Origin: Marinicella gelatinilytica | GTDB taxonomy: Bacteria; Pseudomonadota; Gammaproteobacteria; Xanthomonadales; Marinicellaceae | Direction of reading: 5' to 3' | NCBI RefSeq assembly: GCF_026410405.1 | Contig: NZ_JAPMLN010000001.1 | Coordinates: forward strand, 1-64,000 | Length of the DNA: 64,000 nucleotides | In this document: piece after piece, positions 1-12,300 of the stretch | Layout: every line of letters starts with the position of its first letter | Numbering within the stretch: position 1 is the stretch's first letter | Notes under the pieces: generated by a model | Told to the model about the DNA's origin: nothing | Seen by the model: the letters and a program-made list of their open reading frames with translations, nothing else | The model's database searches: none | Position numbers and translations under genes: made by a program

Positions 1-22
1 GAACATCTCTTAAGCGACCAGT

Positions 23-140
23 TTTCTGGTGAAAATAGAGCTATGGTACCACCTGATCCCATCCCGAACTCAGAAGTGAAACGTAGCATCGCCGATGGTA
101 GTGTGGGAGTTCCCATGTGAGAGTAGGACATCGCCAGGAT
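23..140 (+). rRNA. rrf: 5S ribosomal RNA
   Basis: The interior of the gene is close to the gammaproteobacterial 5S consensus, including CCCGAACTCAGAAGTGAAAC and GCCGATGGTAGTGTGGG. The two ends pair (CTGGT at 26-30 with CCAGG at 134-138), which defines a molecule of about 116-118 nt. Exact termini are uncertain by a few bases. It is the last gene of an rRNA operon whose 16S and 23S genes would lie to the left of the window. Confidence 0.96.
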
Positions 141-152
141 TTTATTTAAAGA

Positions 153-184
153 AAAGCCTCAACACAAGTTGGGGCTTTTTTTTG
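153..184 (+). terminator. rRNA operon terminator
   Basis: An intrinsic terminator lies just after the 5S gene. The stem is AGCCTCAAC paired with GTTGGGGCT (one G-T pair), with a short ACAA loop followed by eight T residues. It would end transcription of the rRNA operon. Confidence 0.85.
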
Positions 185-368
185 TGATTAATAAAACAGA
201 GTATGCAGTGATTTCAACATTTATATGATTGGATAACTTGTTTAACTCTGTAAAAACAAAGCCAATCATGAATAACCAAAGATTTTAAATTTATGCTATA
301 TTAATAGAGTCCTTTGCATAAATCGTGAATCGTGTTAAAACTAAAAGTAGGGCTTTTGGAAGGCAGTC

Positions 369-451
369 TAAAATTCCACCAGTCTACGTTATGAAACTTA
401 CTAATAACGGCGTATTGGATTAAATTTTATGCTTTAACTGGTGAAATTTTA
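369..451. repeat. Imperfect 15-bp inverted repeat in the gap after the rRNA operon
   Basis: TAAAATTCCACCAGT at 369-383 matches the reverse complement of 437-451 at 14 of 15 positions, with 53 bases between. The gap 185-518 otherwise shows only AT-rich DNA. A 10-codon ORF starting at 391 has no ribosome binding site. The repeat could be an RNA stem in the leader of the next gene or a protein site; nothing in the sequence chooses between these. Confidence 0.5.
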
Positions 452-518
452 GCTCTTTTTACCTTCGATCCAGAATTATGCAAAGGTGTCTGGTAAAGAT
501 TTTTTAGGGGGTTAAGCG

Positions 519-1085
519 ATGTCAGTTTCATTAGCTAGTTTGTGGTTACCAATTTTATTGAGTGGTGTGTTTGTCTGGATTGCCAGTGCTTTCATTCATA
601 TGGTCTTGAAATACCATAATTCAGATTATAAGCAATTAAATCAAGAACACGAAGTTGCAAAGGCTTTACGTCAATCTGCAGATAATCCCGGACTTTATAG
701 CACACCATATTGTTCTGATATGAAAGAAATGAACGATCCTGCGGTGCAACAACGCTTTAAGGATGGTCCAGTTGTGATGATGACTGTAATGAATAAAGGT
801 ATGCCGCCTATGGGTAAATTGTTGGGTCAACAGCTGTTGTTTTTTATTTTTGGCAGTATTTTAATTGCCTATATTGGAACAATGGCCTTACAACCCAGTG
901 AAGAGTTTATTCATGTTTTTCATGTTGTGTTTGTCGCAGCTTTTTCTGTTTATGCCTGGGCTTCCGTTCCATATAGTATCTGGTTTGGCTATCCATGGTC
1001 TGTCACGGTTAAATATTTTATTGATGCGGGAATTTATGCTGTTGTTATCGGTATAACATTTGCTTGGCTTTGGCCGACAATTTAG
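519..1085 (+). CDS. Small inner-membrane protein of unknown function
   Basis: A 188-residue protein that I cannot assign to a named family. Residues about 8-30 form a hydrophobic helix, followed by a soluble stretch of about 80 residues containing a LYSTPYCSDMKEM segment. Three more hydrophobic segments lie near residues 103-122, 130-150 and 165-186, so four membrane helices are likely. The start is well supported by an AGGGGG ribosome binding site seven bases upstream of the ATG. It stands alone: the neighbours are the rRNA terminator and a peptidase gene more than 200 bases downstream. Gene reality is supported by the RBS and a clean reading frame; function is unknown. Confidence 0.8.
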   Translation: MSVSLASLWLPILLSGVFVWIASAFIHMVLKYHNSDYKQLNQEHEVAKALRQSADNPGLYSTPYCSDMKEMNDPAVQQRFKDGPVVMMTVMNKGMPPMGKLLGQQLLFFIFGSILIAYIGTMALQPSEEFIHVFHVVFVAAFSVYAWASVPYSIWFGYPWSVTVKYFIDAGIYAVVIGITFAWLWPTI

Positions 1086-1316
1086 TGTCATAACTCAATC
1101 ATAAAAATATCTTCAATTGATACGTAAATTTTTAAAACATTCACCACAGTAAAAATTGATGTTTGATTGACAAAAATTTGATTAACTAATCACTGCCTGT
1201 AAAAATCACCAAAGACATATTTATTAGAACGGGTATTTATGTCCTTCTTATGGGTTGAAAATATGTAAGTCAGTTATCCCAGGGTTTAATTACAATTTTT
1301 TAATGGATTTATATTT

Positions 1317-3050
1317 ATGTGTCACTTGAAAAATATTTTGCATATAATTTTATTATTATTTTTGACCAATGCAAACTCTAAAACCCAATTACAAACCCCT
1401 TTTGAACAAGGCAACGGTAACCAAACAGCAAGCTATGAGCAGATAATCAATTTTTATCATCAACTCGCTACAAATTACAAAAGTATTTCAATAGAAACTG
1501 TAGGTATCACAGATGCTGGATTACCTTTGCATATAGTGACTTATCGACCGAATACGGGTTTTTCTGAAAAAGAAAATAATACTGATTTACTGACTATTTT
1601 AATTAACAATGGCATTCATCCCGGTGAGCCTGATGGTATTGATGCCACCATGATGCTGTTTCGTGATTATGCTCAGGGCACTATAAAGGCAGCAAAGAAC
1701 ACGCTTTTAGTGACGATTCCTGTCTATAACGTTGGCGGTGCGTTAAACCGTAATACAACAACACGCACCAATCAGAATGGTCCCGAAAGCTATGGTTTTC
1801 GTGGCAATGCCCGAAATTATGACTTAAACCGGGATTTTATTAAAGCCGATACCCACAATACACGCGCATTTATGGAGATATTTCATCGCGTTAATCCCGA
1901 TGTGTTCATTGATAACCATGTCAGTAATGGTGCGGATTATCAATATGTGTTAACGCATTTAATGACGCAACATAATAAACTGGGTGGTGAACTCGGTGAG
2001 TTTTTAAAAAATAACTTTCAGCCCAGCGTGGAAAACGAGCTGACAAAGAAAGGCTGGCCCATCACGCCGTATGTCAATGTTTTTAACCGACCACCTGAAA
2101 AAGGTTTTAATCAGTTTTTTGATAATCCACGTTATTCCACGGGTTATACCACTTTATTTAATACCCTGGGAATGATGCTTGAAACCCATATGCTAAAACC
2201 GTATGCCGAGCGTGTAAAAGGCAGTTATATTTTCATGCATACCGTCATTAGACAGGCAGATAAATCACATCAGTTGATTAAAGATTTACGCAAGAAATCC
2301 TTTGCCCATTATCAGGTTGGGGATCAATATCCTTTGCAGTGGCAGTTGTCTGAAGAGAAATTTTCAATGATTAATTTTCTCGGTTATGAATCAGAAGAAA
2401 TAATCAGTGATGTAACCGGTTTACAGCGACTTAAATATCACCGCAATAAACCTGTTAAGCAACAAATTCGCTACCAGGATACCTATGTACCGACATTATC
2501 TGTCACCATTCCTAAAGCCTATCTGATTCCACAAGGATGGCACCAGGTCATAGATTTATTAAAGAGTAATCGTATCTATATGAAACCGTTTAATCAAGAC
2601 ACCGTACTGACTGTCGAGACCTATCGAATTCAAGATTATTCAACGCAAACGAATGTTTTTGAAGGTCATTATGTTCACGATACCGTGACCCTTGATAAAT
2701 CTACAGAGCGCGTTCAATTTAAGGCCGGAGACTTTTATGTCCCAAGCAATCAAAAAGGTGTCCGATATTTACTTGAAACCTTAGAACCCGAAGCCACCGA
2801 CTCCTTTTTCAGGTGGAATTTTTTTGATACGATATTGACACAAAAAGAGGGTTTTTCTCCCTACGTCTGGGAAGACAAGGCTCGACAACTGTTAAAGGAA
2901 AACCCATCGTTAAAACAAGCCTTTGAAACCAAGAAAAAACAGGATGAGGTTTTTTCTAATAACGCTTATTTGCAATTACAGTGGCTGCATCAACACAGCG
3001 AACAGTATGAAGCTGCGCACAGACAATATCCTATTTATCGACTTAATTAG
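1317..3050 (+). CDS. Exported M14-family zinc carboxypeptidase
   Basis: A 577-residue metallopeptidase. It begins with a Sec signal (hydrophobic residues 7-17, likely cleavage after about residue 21), so it should act in the periplasm or outside the cell. The M14 fold is recognised by the zinc-binding HPGE motif (H101, E104), the third ligand H201 in FIDNHVSN, and the catalytic glutamate E289 in MMLETH. The family hydrolyses C-terminal residues from peptides. The C-terminal 270 residues are not part of the catalytic domain and are of unknown role. It is separated by about 340 bases from the giant operon and by a terminator-like hairpin, so it is probably transcribed separately. The exact substrate cannot be read from sequence. 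Confidence 0.88.
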   Translation: MCHLKNILHIILLLFLTNANSKTQLQTPFEQGNGNQTASYEQIINFYHQLATNYKSISIETVGITDAGLPLHIVTYRPNTGFSEKENNTDLLTILINNGIHPGEPDGIDATMMLFRDYAQGTIKAAKNTLLVTIPVYNVGGALNRNTTTRTNQNGPESYGFRGNARNYDLNRDFIKADTHNTRAFMEIFHRVNPDVFIDNHVSNGADYQYVLTHLMTQHNKLGGELGEFLKNNFQPSVENELTKKGWPITPYVNVFNRPPEKGFNQFFDNPRYSTGYTTLFNTLGMMLETHMLKPYAERVKGSYIFMHTVIRQADKSHQLIKDLRKKSFAHYQVGDQYPLQWQLSEEKFSMINFLGYESEEIISDVTGLQRLKYHRNKPVKQQIRYQDTYVPTLSVTIPKAYLIPQGWHQVIDLLKSNRIYMKPFNQDTVLTVETYRIQDYSTQTNVFEGHYVHDTVTLDKSTERVQFKAGDFYVPSNQKGVRYLLETLEPEATDSFFRWNFFDTILTQKEGFSPYVWEDKARQLLKENPSLKQAFETKKKQDEVFSNNAYLQLQWLHQHSEQYEAAHRQYPIYRLN

Positions 3051-3212
3051 CACGTTTGTTTTGTTTCAAGCAGTATTTGTCAAAAGTTCAGTCAAATTGA
3101 GGCACAATTAGGGTTATGAACACCATCAATAATTTTTTATGCTATTTATAAAGTCCTTAATTATAATAAAAAACTTGCTAATAGGATTTTATTTTGATTA
3201 AATGTTTTTAGG

Positions 3213-3232
3213 TCATTACAAATTTGTAATGA
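3213..3232. promoter_or_regulatory. Perfect 20-bp palindrome upstream of the giant operon
   Basis: TCATTACAAATTTGTAATGA is a perfect palindrome, 163 bases before the giant gene. Its 12-bp core TACAAATTTGTA recurs exactly in front of recA (41964-41975). This fits a dimeric repressor operator. It lies in the 344-base gap 3051-3394, which has no gene. Confidence 0.5.
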
Positions 3233-3295
3233 GCGGGGGATAATAAAATGTGTGTAATTAATCAATATTTTCTGAGATTTCTATACCTAAAATAG

Positions 3296-3324
3296 ACTGC
3301 CTAACTTACTAAGGCGGTTTTTTT
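3296..3324 (+). terminator. Hairpin plus T-run before the giant operon
   Basis: ACTGCCT pairs with AGGCGGT (one wobble pair) around a short loop and is followed by seven T residues. It could terminate the carboxypeptidase transcript. A TAAAAT box immediately upstream (about 3288-3293) means it could instead act as an attenuator in the giant operon's leader. Confidence 0.6.
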
Positions 3325-3352
3325 GTGTCTGCTGTTCAGAACTTTTTTGCAA

Positions 3353-3374
3353 TGACAAAAATAATTATTTGTCA
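3353..3374 (+). other. Leader hairpin just upstream of the giant gene
   Basis: TGACAAA (3353-3359) pairs with TTTGTCA (3368-3374). The hairpin ends about 20 bases before the ATG at 3395, close enough to influence translation initiation. No function is shown. Confidence 0.4.
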
Positions 3375-3394
3375 GCTTAATAGTGGGAAAACAC

Positions 3395-6300
3395 ATGTTT
3401 CTGGGCACATATAAAAAACTTTCAGGTCTCGCCTTTCTGGCGTGTTCGTTATTTTCCGTCTCGGTCTGGGCCGATGACATTGCCGTCAGTATTTCAAAAA
3501 ATCCGACTAACTTCACGCCCGGAGCATCAGCTTCAAACGCGTATGAAATTATGGTCAGTAAAACTGGCACAGGCACTGTTTCAGGTATTGAGGTTGATCT
3601 TTCTTTTGCTTCCACATCTGGTGTAAATGGTTTTAACTGGAGTTGTTCCGGTGTTGGAAGTTCTGCTTGTGTTTCTGCAAGCGGTTCGACCAATAATGCC
3701 ATGGATACCATCACCATGACTTTGGATGGCACTAATGCGGTGACCATCGAATTAACCGGTGTTGATTATGAGGCTGAATTTTTCCAGGATTTAAATTTTT
3801 CGGTTGACTTGATCGATGAAGGTAGTGGTAATACTGATAATAACGCCAGTAACGATTCAGACAGCAAAACCATTAATCGTGCCTCAGAAACTGACATCAG
3901 TTTAACTGTTAGTGATTCTCAAACCACGTATACACCGGGTGAAAACAGCACCTATATCATAAAAGTATCCAACATCGGACCAAGTGCAGCCAAAGACCTC
4001 AATGTCAGTGATTTTGTGGCCACTGGTTTTAACATAACCGCTTGGCAATGTACGCCTTATACAACACCGGTTGCTAACAGTATTTGCTCAAGTAATGGTG
4101 GAAATAACGCCAATGTCAATCCAACCTTACAGCTTGGTGTTAATGATATTGCCACCATTACAGTGAATGCAGATTATGCGTCCTCGGCGACTGCAGACCC
4201 CATGGATTATGAAGTGCGTGTTGTACTTGGGGACACGCAAGCCACTGACCCAAACAATACCTCACCACTGAGTCAAAAAGACAGCAATACGCCAATTTTT
4301 GAAAGTCAATTGGATGTGATGGTAGAGACCTCACCTGTAAGCACTGAATACGTGCCCGGTGATAATCAGGTTTACACGGTTACTGTAACAAACAACGGTC
4401 CCAGTGACGTTAATAATGTGTCGGTGGTGGATAATAATCCAACACCGATAACATCGATATCGTGGAACTGTTCAGCCAGCACTGACAGTCACTGTGATTT
4501 AGGCAGTGATAATAACTTCATCAATACCACTGTTGATTTGGAGAGTGGTGGTGTGGCGACTTTTACAGTGACAGCTCAATACGATTCAGGTGCCACCTTA
4601 AACCCTTTGGTTTATGAAGTAACCGCCACCAACCCGTCAACGCATACACCAAGCACTGCGGTGACAGGTAGCGTTTCATTGCAACCGAATCCATTTTCAC
4701 AATTCACAGTGTCCTTATCAGACAGTGACACAAAATATATACCCGGAACCACAGGACGAACATATATTTATACACTCACCAACATTGGCCCTTCTGATGC
4801 CATTGCTGTGAATGTGACCGATAATGCTTTACCTGAGTTTGAAAGCATTGCTTGGAGCTGTGATAAACAAACAAGTGGTACAAGTTCTTGTGATGATGCC
4901 AGTGGTACAACTGCCATTGATACAAGTGTTAACGTGGTAGCAGGTGAAACCTTGACTTTTACCATCGTCGTTGATTATTTCTCTAGTGCAGTAACCAATC
5001 CATTGGTTTACACCATAACAGCCGACAACCCGAACAACACTTCAGTTCCGCAATCAGTTGCCAATGACAGTGACGATTTGGAACGTCATGTCGATTTATC
5101 TATCAGCAAGCTGGGTAAAGTCGGCTCGCTGGTTCCTAATGAACCATTTACTTACGTTATAACAGTGGCCAATGCCGGCCCCAGTGATTTGGGTGCAGGT
5201 ACTTTGCCCGGTGGTGATCCGGAGATTGGCACCTTATTAACTGACCAGCTGGATTCCATGTTAATCGATCACCCGACCAAGTGTTCCAATAATAATAGTG
5301 AACCCTGTTGGGAGTGGTGTGAATCTGATGAAGGTATTCCAGATAGTCAAATCAGTCCTGAAAACTGTTCCAGTAATGTTGAAGTTTCTTCCGCATCAGG
5401 CACGTTGCTAAATGTGCCGATACAATTATCAGCAGGAAGCCAATCTCAAATTTTTATACATACCCGTATTGCCAATGGTACTTATACAGAGTGTGACAGT
5501 AACATTGCCGGTAGCAATGAAATCTGTAACAGTGCACAAATAACTCTTCAGGATAGTGAAACCATTGATGCTGGTGGTCATATAAAAACTGATTTCACCA
5601 GTAATGAAATTGTTATTGGTACTGACTTAGTTGTTAGCAAAACGGATAACCAATTAACAGCGACACCCGGTAGCCAGGTAACGTATGAAATTGAAGTTAC
5701 TAATGACGGTTATATCAATGTTGGAGGCATCTCAGTTGTTGATATATTACCTACATTTCCGCACCATACCGCAGGACTTATTCCCGGTACGATTCAGTGG
5801 TTTTGTGAGACCAATGATGTTGGTGCCTGTTGTACGTCCGGTACAGCAGCTTGTGGGTTAAATGCGCCAACGACGACAATCGTAGATGATGAGCTGCATG
5901 CCACCGTCGATTTAGCTGCTCAAACTTCAGTTAAATTTACAGTTGTTGGTACCATTGACAGTCAAGCCTCAGGCACCCTGAGCAATACTGCAGAAGCTGT
6001 TTTACCTGCTAATATTTTAGAAGCAGATCCTTCAAACAACAGCGCCGAAGATACCACTGATTTAGTGGGTTCTTCTGATATTGAGTTGCGCAAGAATATT
6101 ATTGCCTCAGCCGTCAATAATAATTCAGATGTGGTTGATTTGACATACGAGATTCGTGTTAAAAATCTAGGTCCGTCACGAGATACAAATATACAAGTGA
6201 TGGATAATCTCAATAGCAGCAAATTGGATTTAACCACGGCGTCATGGACTTGTGAGGTCACTGGAGTCGGCTCTTGTCTTCAGCCGGGTCCGATAACTGC

Positions 6301-9300
6301 AACCGGTATAAACACAGAGGTGGATTTAGCTGTTAATTCAGAGGCTGTATTTACAATTCATGTCAGTACACTTTCAGGTGCCAATGGTCAGGTCTATAAC
6401 AGTGGCAAAACCACAGCTTCAGGTGTTGATGATAATACACTTAATAATGAAGACTATGCTGAATACTCGCTTTCGGGACAAGCAGAATTACTGATTGATC
6501 ATGACGATGCCAGAACCACTGCGGTTCCTGGTGATGTCATATCTTACACCATGCGCATTTCGAATCAAGGTCCAGATGATTTATTTGGTGCTCAGGTAGA
6601 GAATATATTCCCGCCACAATTACAAAATATCAACTGGACATGTGATGCTGTCTCACCGATACCGGGTGATTTAACCTGGATGCAAAATTCACTGAAAACA
6701 CTGCCCGGTTCAGCCATGGGTATCAGCCATGACGGTAGTCACATTTATGTGGGCAGCCCCGATACTGATGGTGCAGGACCTATTCATGGTGGTATTCAAG
6801 TTTATGAGCGAAGCACTTTATTAAATAGTCAGTTTGGACAAATTTTTAATATTCAAGAGTTGAAGCAAGCTGAAAATGGTCTTGAAGGAATCGAAATGCC
6901 AAAACAAATTGTGGTCTCTCCATCAGATCGATTTGTGTATGTGTTATCGCTTAATGAATCAGGCAATGTACCAATTGCGGAGGTGGCTGTATTTGCGCGT
7001 GTCAAAGACTCCCAGGCTTCAGATTTTGGTGAATTAAGTTATCAAGGCATTGTCACCGATCACATGCCGGAAGCACCTCAAATGATGCAAATAAGCCCAG
7101 ATGGTAAGCATGTATATTTAAGTGGTGATGGTTTAATTCAGGTATACAATCGTGATGCAAATACCGGGGCTTTAAGCTTTAAAGAAACCGTGAACCATGC
7201 CAATGCCGGTGCCATTATTATGAGTTATGACGGTACAGCGTTGTATGTGGCGGATGCTCATGGTGCTAATGTGACTGCTTATAGCCGCAACAATGACAAT
7301 CAATCGCCTCAGTTTGGTGCTTTAGTTGATTTAAACGTTTCAGTCACATTATCTGGATTATCCGCTATTCATGATATGGCCATGAGTGGTGACGACAGGC
7401 ATTTATATTTAGCTGCAGAAGGTAGCCAACAAGCCTTAGTAATTAGTCGAGATGTATCTGACAACAGTATTTCTTTGACGGTTTCTTATGCAGGCAGTGA
7501 TTTAAATTTTCAGGGTACGGAAACGCTTGCTGGGGTAGAGGCTGTTTCAGTGAGTGCTGACGGTGAGCATGTTATTTATGCCAATCACAATGACTCATCC
7601 ATGTATGTATTATCTAGAAACAGCCAAGGTTTTTTGAGCCGGAGTCAACAAGTCACATATACCGGGTTAGCCGGATTGAGCGATGCTCAGTTTACTCCTG
7701 ACGGGCGTCATGTACTGACCACAGCGCGCGGCAATAACCCAAAAACACTGTCTGTTTTTGAACGTCGTCAACCTGACCCATTATTTGCTTTTATGGAATC
7801 TGAGCGTAATGGTGATTATCTTTCCGGTCAGTCCGGTGGCCAGGTGGACGGCTTATTGGGTGCCAGCGCCATCGTTATGAGTCATGACGGCAAAAATATT
7901 TACGCCACCGGTCTTGGTAGTGATGCAGTGGTTCAGTTTAGACGTGACTCAGACAGTGGCACAGTACCGGCAACCGCTGCAGATCACTTAACTTTTGAAC
8001 ACAGTTATTTTAATAATTATGGCAATTTTACAGACCTCAAAGATCCTGACAGTATCGCCATTACACCCAATGATCAATTTGTGTTTGTGGCCAGTTCAGA
8101 CCAAAGTACTTTAACTGTATTAGAACGTGATAATCAGGGTGATTTGAGTTTTGTTACCAGTTATGCACACCAAGCCAATCAAGATGACGGACTGTTGGGT
8201 GTATCAGATATGGTGATTGACAACAGTGGCCAAAATCTTTATATAACAGCGCGTTATCAAGCATCAGTAAGTCATTATAAAATTGCAAATGATGGCAGTT
8301 TAAGCTTGCAAAGTAGCATTGCTAATGGTGATCCCGGGGTATCCGGTTTAGCAGGAGCCATGGCATTAACTTTATCGCCGGATCAAGCACATGTATATGT
8401 GGCATCTGCGATAGATGATGCTGTGGTTATTCTGTCGCGAAATGTCAGTAATGGAGGTTTGCAATTTAAAGGTCGTAATTTGACTGCCGGAGATCAGCCT
8501 CGGGATGTGGCGGTCAGCAATGATGGCGCCCACATTTATGTGGTATCAGCCAACGACAGCAAAATTTCAATTTTTCAGCGCATAGCTAACCCCGTCAGCG
8601 ATCAGTTTGGTCAGTTGTCACTGATTAAAACCTATCAAGATGGCACCGGCGGTTTTAACTACCTAAGCGGTGTTAGACGCATTGCCATTAGCCCGGACGA
8701 CACCCGCATTTATGTGGCGGCAGAATTTGACGATGCCATTACTATATTAGACCGAGATGACAATCCCAACAGTGCCAGTTTTGGTTATTTAACCGTTGTT
8801 GAAACTCAGTTAGATGGTTTAAATAGCGATTATGATTATGCCCAGCCTTATGACTTAATCACCAGCTATGATGGCCGGCATGTCTATGTGGCAGGTTTTG
8901 CTGATCATGCCATTAATGGTTTTATATTAGGTTCCGGCTCCAGTTGTGCAGCTCAAGGCAGTGGTAATATTCAAGACCGTGTCGATATTGGAGCCAATGG
9001 TACCTTGACCTATCATATTGATGCCACCATTCGGCCCAATGCAGTGGGCCAATTAATGACCCAAGGTCGTGTTATTCCGCCGCCTAATTTCACCTTTATT
9101 AATAATGCGGATAATTGTCCCACAGACTCGACTCAGGATGTCTGTGATGCGGATTCCACCGCTTTAACCCCGATGTACGATTTAAGCTTAAGTAAAGACG
9201 ATGGTCGTATCTCAGCGGTACCGGGTCAAAGCAGCGTTTATGAAATTGTGGTCAGTAATCATGGACCCAGTGACGCCATCAGTCGCCAGCAAGAAACGAT

Positions 9301-12300
9301 TCAGGTTTTCGATGTGCTTAATCAAAAATTTGATTCTAATTCCGTTAGTTGGACATGTGAAGCCATCGGTTCAGGTTCCTTACAACAAACCCAGGTGATA
9401 CTTAACAGTGACAGTAATGTATCAGGTTTATTTGGGGTTGCGGCAACTGCCTATAGTGAAAACCTGGCAGGATTGGGTCCTCATTTATTAACCGTCAGTG
9501 TTTTAGACAATACCGTCAGTGCATTCGCTGTTGATGAATTAACCGGTGAATTGACACAGGTGGCTCATTTAGCTGCAGATGGTTTGAATTATTTAGCCGG
9601 TGCCAGAGATGTATTGGTGCTTGATGATGATATTTATGTGACTTCACAAGTGGCCGATGCCGTTGTGCAAATTTCTGCGGTGGAGAATGGCGGAAGCTTG
9701 CAGCTGCAATTTCAACAAGCCCATCATTTTGCAAACGGAATCATCGGATTAAATCAAGCTTTGGCACTGGCAGCTTCGGCTGATGGTGCCTACCTTTATG
9801 CCGCTGGCGCCAATGATGCTTCCTTGGTGGTATTTAGAAGAGATTTAATTAGCGGTACCTTAACATTTGTTGAAACCATTCAACAGGGTATGAATGGTGC
9901 GGATGGTTTATCCGGTATTAATGATGTGGCTGTTGCTCAAGATGGTTTGTCTGTTTACACATTAGGTCTCAATCAATCAGCCATTGGAATTTATCAAAGG
10001 GACACAAGCAATGGTGAATTAAATTTTCAGGTATTAATTGATGAAACATTGACCGGGGTTAATATGTCCGGTTTATCTGCCATATTGGTGAGTGGCGATA
10101 ACCGTCATGTGTATGCTACGTCCGCCGGTCAAAACAAACTCTTTGTGTTTTCACGTGAAATCACCCACGGCAGTCCAAATTATGGTGAAATTAGTTTATT
10201 GGCTACGGTTTCGCAAGGTCATGACAATGTTGTTGGATTATTAAGTCCTGCTAACCTTAATTTAAGCGCCGATGGTCGTCACTTATATGTGGCTGCAGAG
10301 CAAGCTGATGCTTTATTGTGGTTTAGCCGTGATACCGAAACCGGTTTACTAACATTTGCCGGTATTCTGAGCGATCGTGCCGGTCAGACAGATGGATTAA
10401 ATGGTGTGATGGACATCGCGATTAGTGATGATGGTTCAACTGTTTATGCGGTCGCCAGTCAAGATCATGCTATTAGTGCTTATCAGCGCCGTGCCGATTC
10501 TCAATGTCCCGCATCGGGAACCGGTAACATCAGTTTGAACAGTGACACCGCAGGTGTGCCTGTGAGTATTGCAGCCCAAGGACAAGTTGTGTTTCGTTTG
10601 ACTGCGGAAGTGGCCAGTAATGCCAGCGGCCAAATTATCAACGAGGCTGGGGTCTTTGCATGTCCCCAAGGTTTTTCTGGCGCCATAACTGATTGTGTCG
10701 GATCAGAAACTGATACCAGCAATAATACTGATAATGATATTAATGAGGTCAACACCAGTGCAGACTTAAGTATCACTAAAACGGATGGCTTGGCATTGTA
10801 TGATGGTTTATTGGGTGCTGTCAGAGTCACTGGTAATAATGAACACCTCTACACAGCAGCACGCGGTGATAATGCCATTGGTGTATTTAGTCGTATCAAT
10901 AATCAGGGTAGTTTAGAGTTTGGACAATTACATTTTGAGCAGTCTGTCAGCAACGGACAAGCCGGTGTGTCTGGTCTGTTATCGGTTTCTGATGTCATAC
11001 TGCATCCACAGGGTGAAACGGTTTATGCCGCCGGTAGCGGCGATAATTCTGTGGTGGCTTTTAGACGAGATTTGAATTCTGGTCAATTAAGCTTTTTAGA
11101 AAAACAAAGCAGTGGTGTCTTTGGTGTTGAAGGACTGGAGGGTGTGAGTGACTTGGCGATTAGTGCCGATGGTGCGCACTTATACGCCACCGGCCCTTTG
11201 ACAGGCTCTTTAACTGTCTTTGCGATTGACCAAAACAGCGGTGTTAATGTTGGTCGTTTAAGTTATAAACAGAATTTACAAAATGCCGTGGCCGGTGTTT
11301 CCGGGTTAGCGACCATCAGTGATGTGGTTGTGGCGCCTGATGGCAAGCATGTTTATGTGGTTTCAAACAGTGATAATTCCGTATCTGTATTTTTGCGGAA
11401 TCCAAACGCCAATAGTCAAGGTTATGGTGAGTTGAGTTATGTGCAAACCTATCGTCAGGGCGATTCCGGTATTGGTGGTTTAGTGGGGCCAACCGAAATG
11501 ATTATGTCGAGCCAAAATGGTGGCGATTTTGTCTATATTTTAGGTGCTGCAGATGCCTCTCTGGTGGTGTTCTCACGTGATCCGAGTAATGGTGATCTGA
11601 GTTTTGTTGAATATAAACAAAATGGCACCAGTCAGGTTGAAGGGTTAAGTAATGCCAGCCATTTGGTACTAAGTGCAGATGAATCGGCATTATATGTCGC
11701 CGGCCAATTAGAGGACGCACTGGTTCGATTTGATCGTGATATGTTGAACGGAACCCTACAGTTTGCACAAGCGATTCATCAAGGTGACCCATTGGGGCAG
11801 CCGGGCGAATCCGTTCGTGGCTTAGATGGTGTCAGTGGTTTATTTGCCACTTCTGATGGCCGTCAGGTCTTCACTGCTGCAGCACAATCCAACGCTTTAA
11901 GCAGTTTTTCAGTGGCTGATAGCGGACCTGCTTTAGGTGCTTTAAGTTACGCTTATTCGTTGGTTGACGGAGAAGGTGGTGTGGCCCCCGGTTCACTGGT
12001 GACTTATGTCATTATTGCCCGCAATGACGGCCCCAGTGATGCCGAAAAAGTTATTGTTAAAGATATTTTCCCACCTGAGTTTTCCACTGTTAGTTATGAA
12101 TGTTTTCCGGTTAATGGTGCATCATGTCGGTCAGGTCAAGTCTATCAGGGCAATGTTAACGAAGTTGTTGATTTACCGGCCGGTTCTCAGGTGGAAATTA
12201 TCGCCACCGGTCAGTTACGACCAGATGCCATCGGTTTATTGTCAAATACCGCCACGGTGATGTCTTCGATGTTGCCTGATTATGCCATCAGTGATCCAAA

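Noticed and set aside
391-423. Ten-codon open reading frame between the arms of the inverted repeat
   Set aside because: It has no ribosome binding site and no recognisable product, and is of a length expected by chance.
3383-3394. GTG at 3383 as the start of the giant gene
   Set aside because: The ATG at 3395 has a GGGA ribosome binding site at good spacing and directly begins a normal signal peptide; the GTG overlaps that site.
10501-10830. Minus-strand open frames inside the giant gene (also near 5962-6261, 12820-13086 and others)
   Set aside because: They are antisense to strongly constrained DUF11 or propeller repeats, lack ribosome binding sites and have low-complexity, unrecognisable translations.
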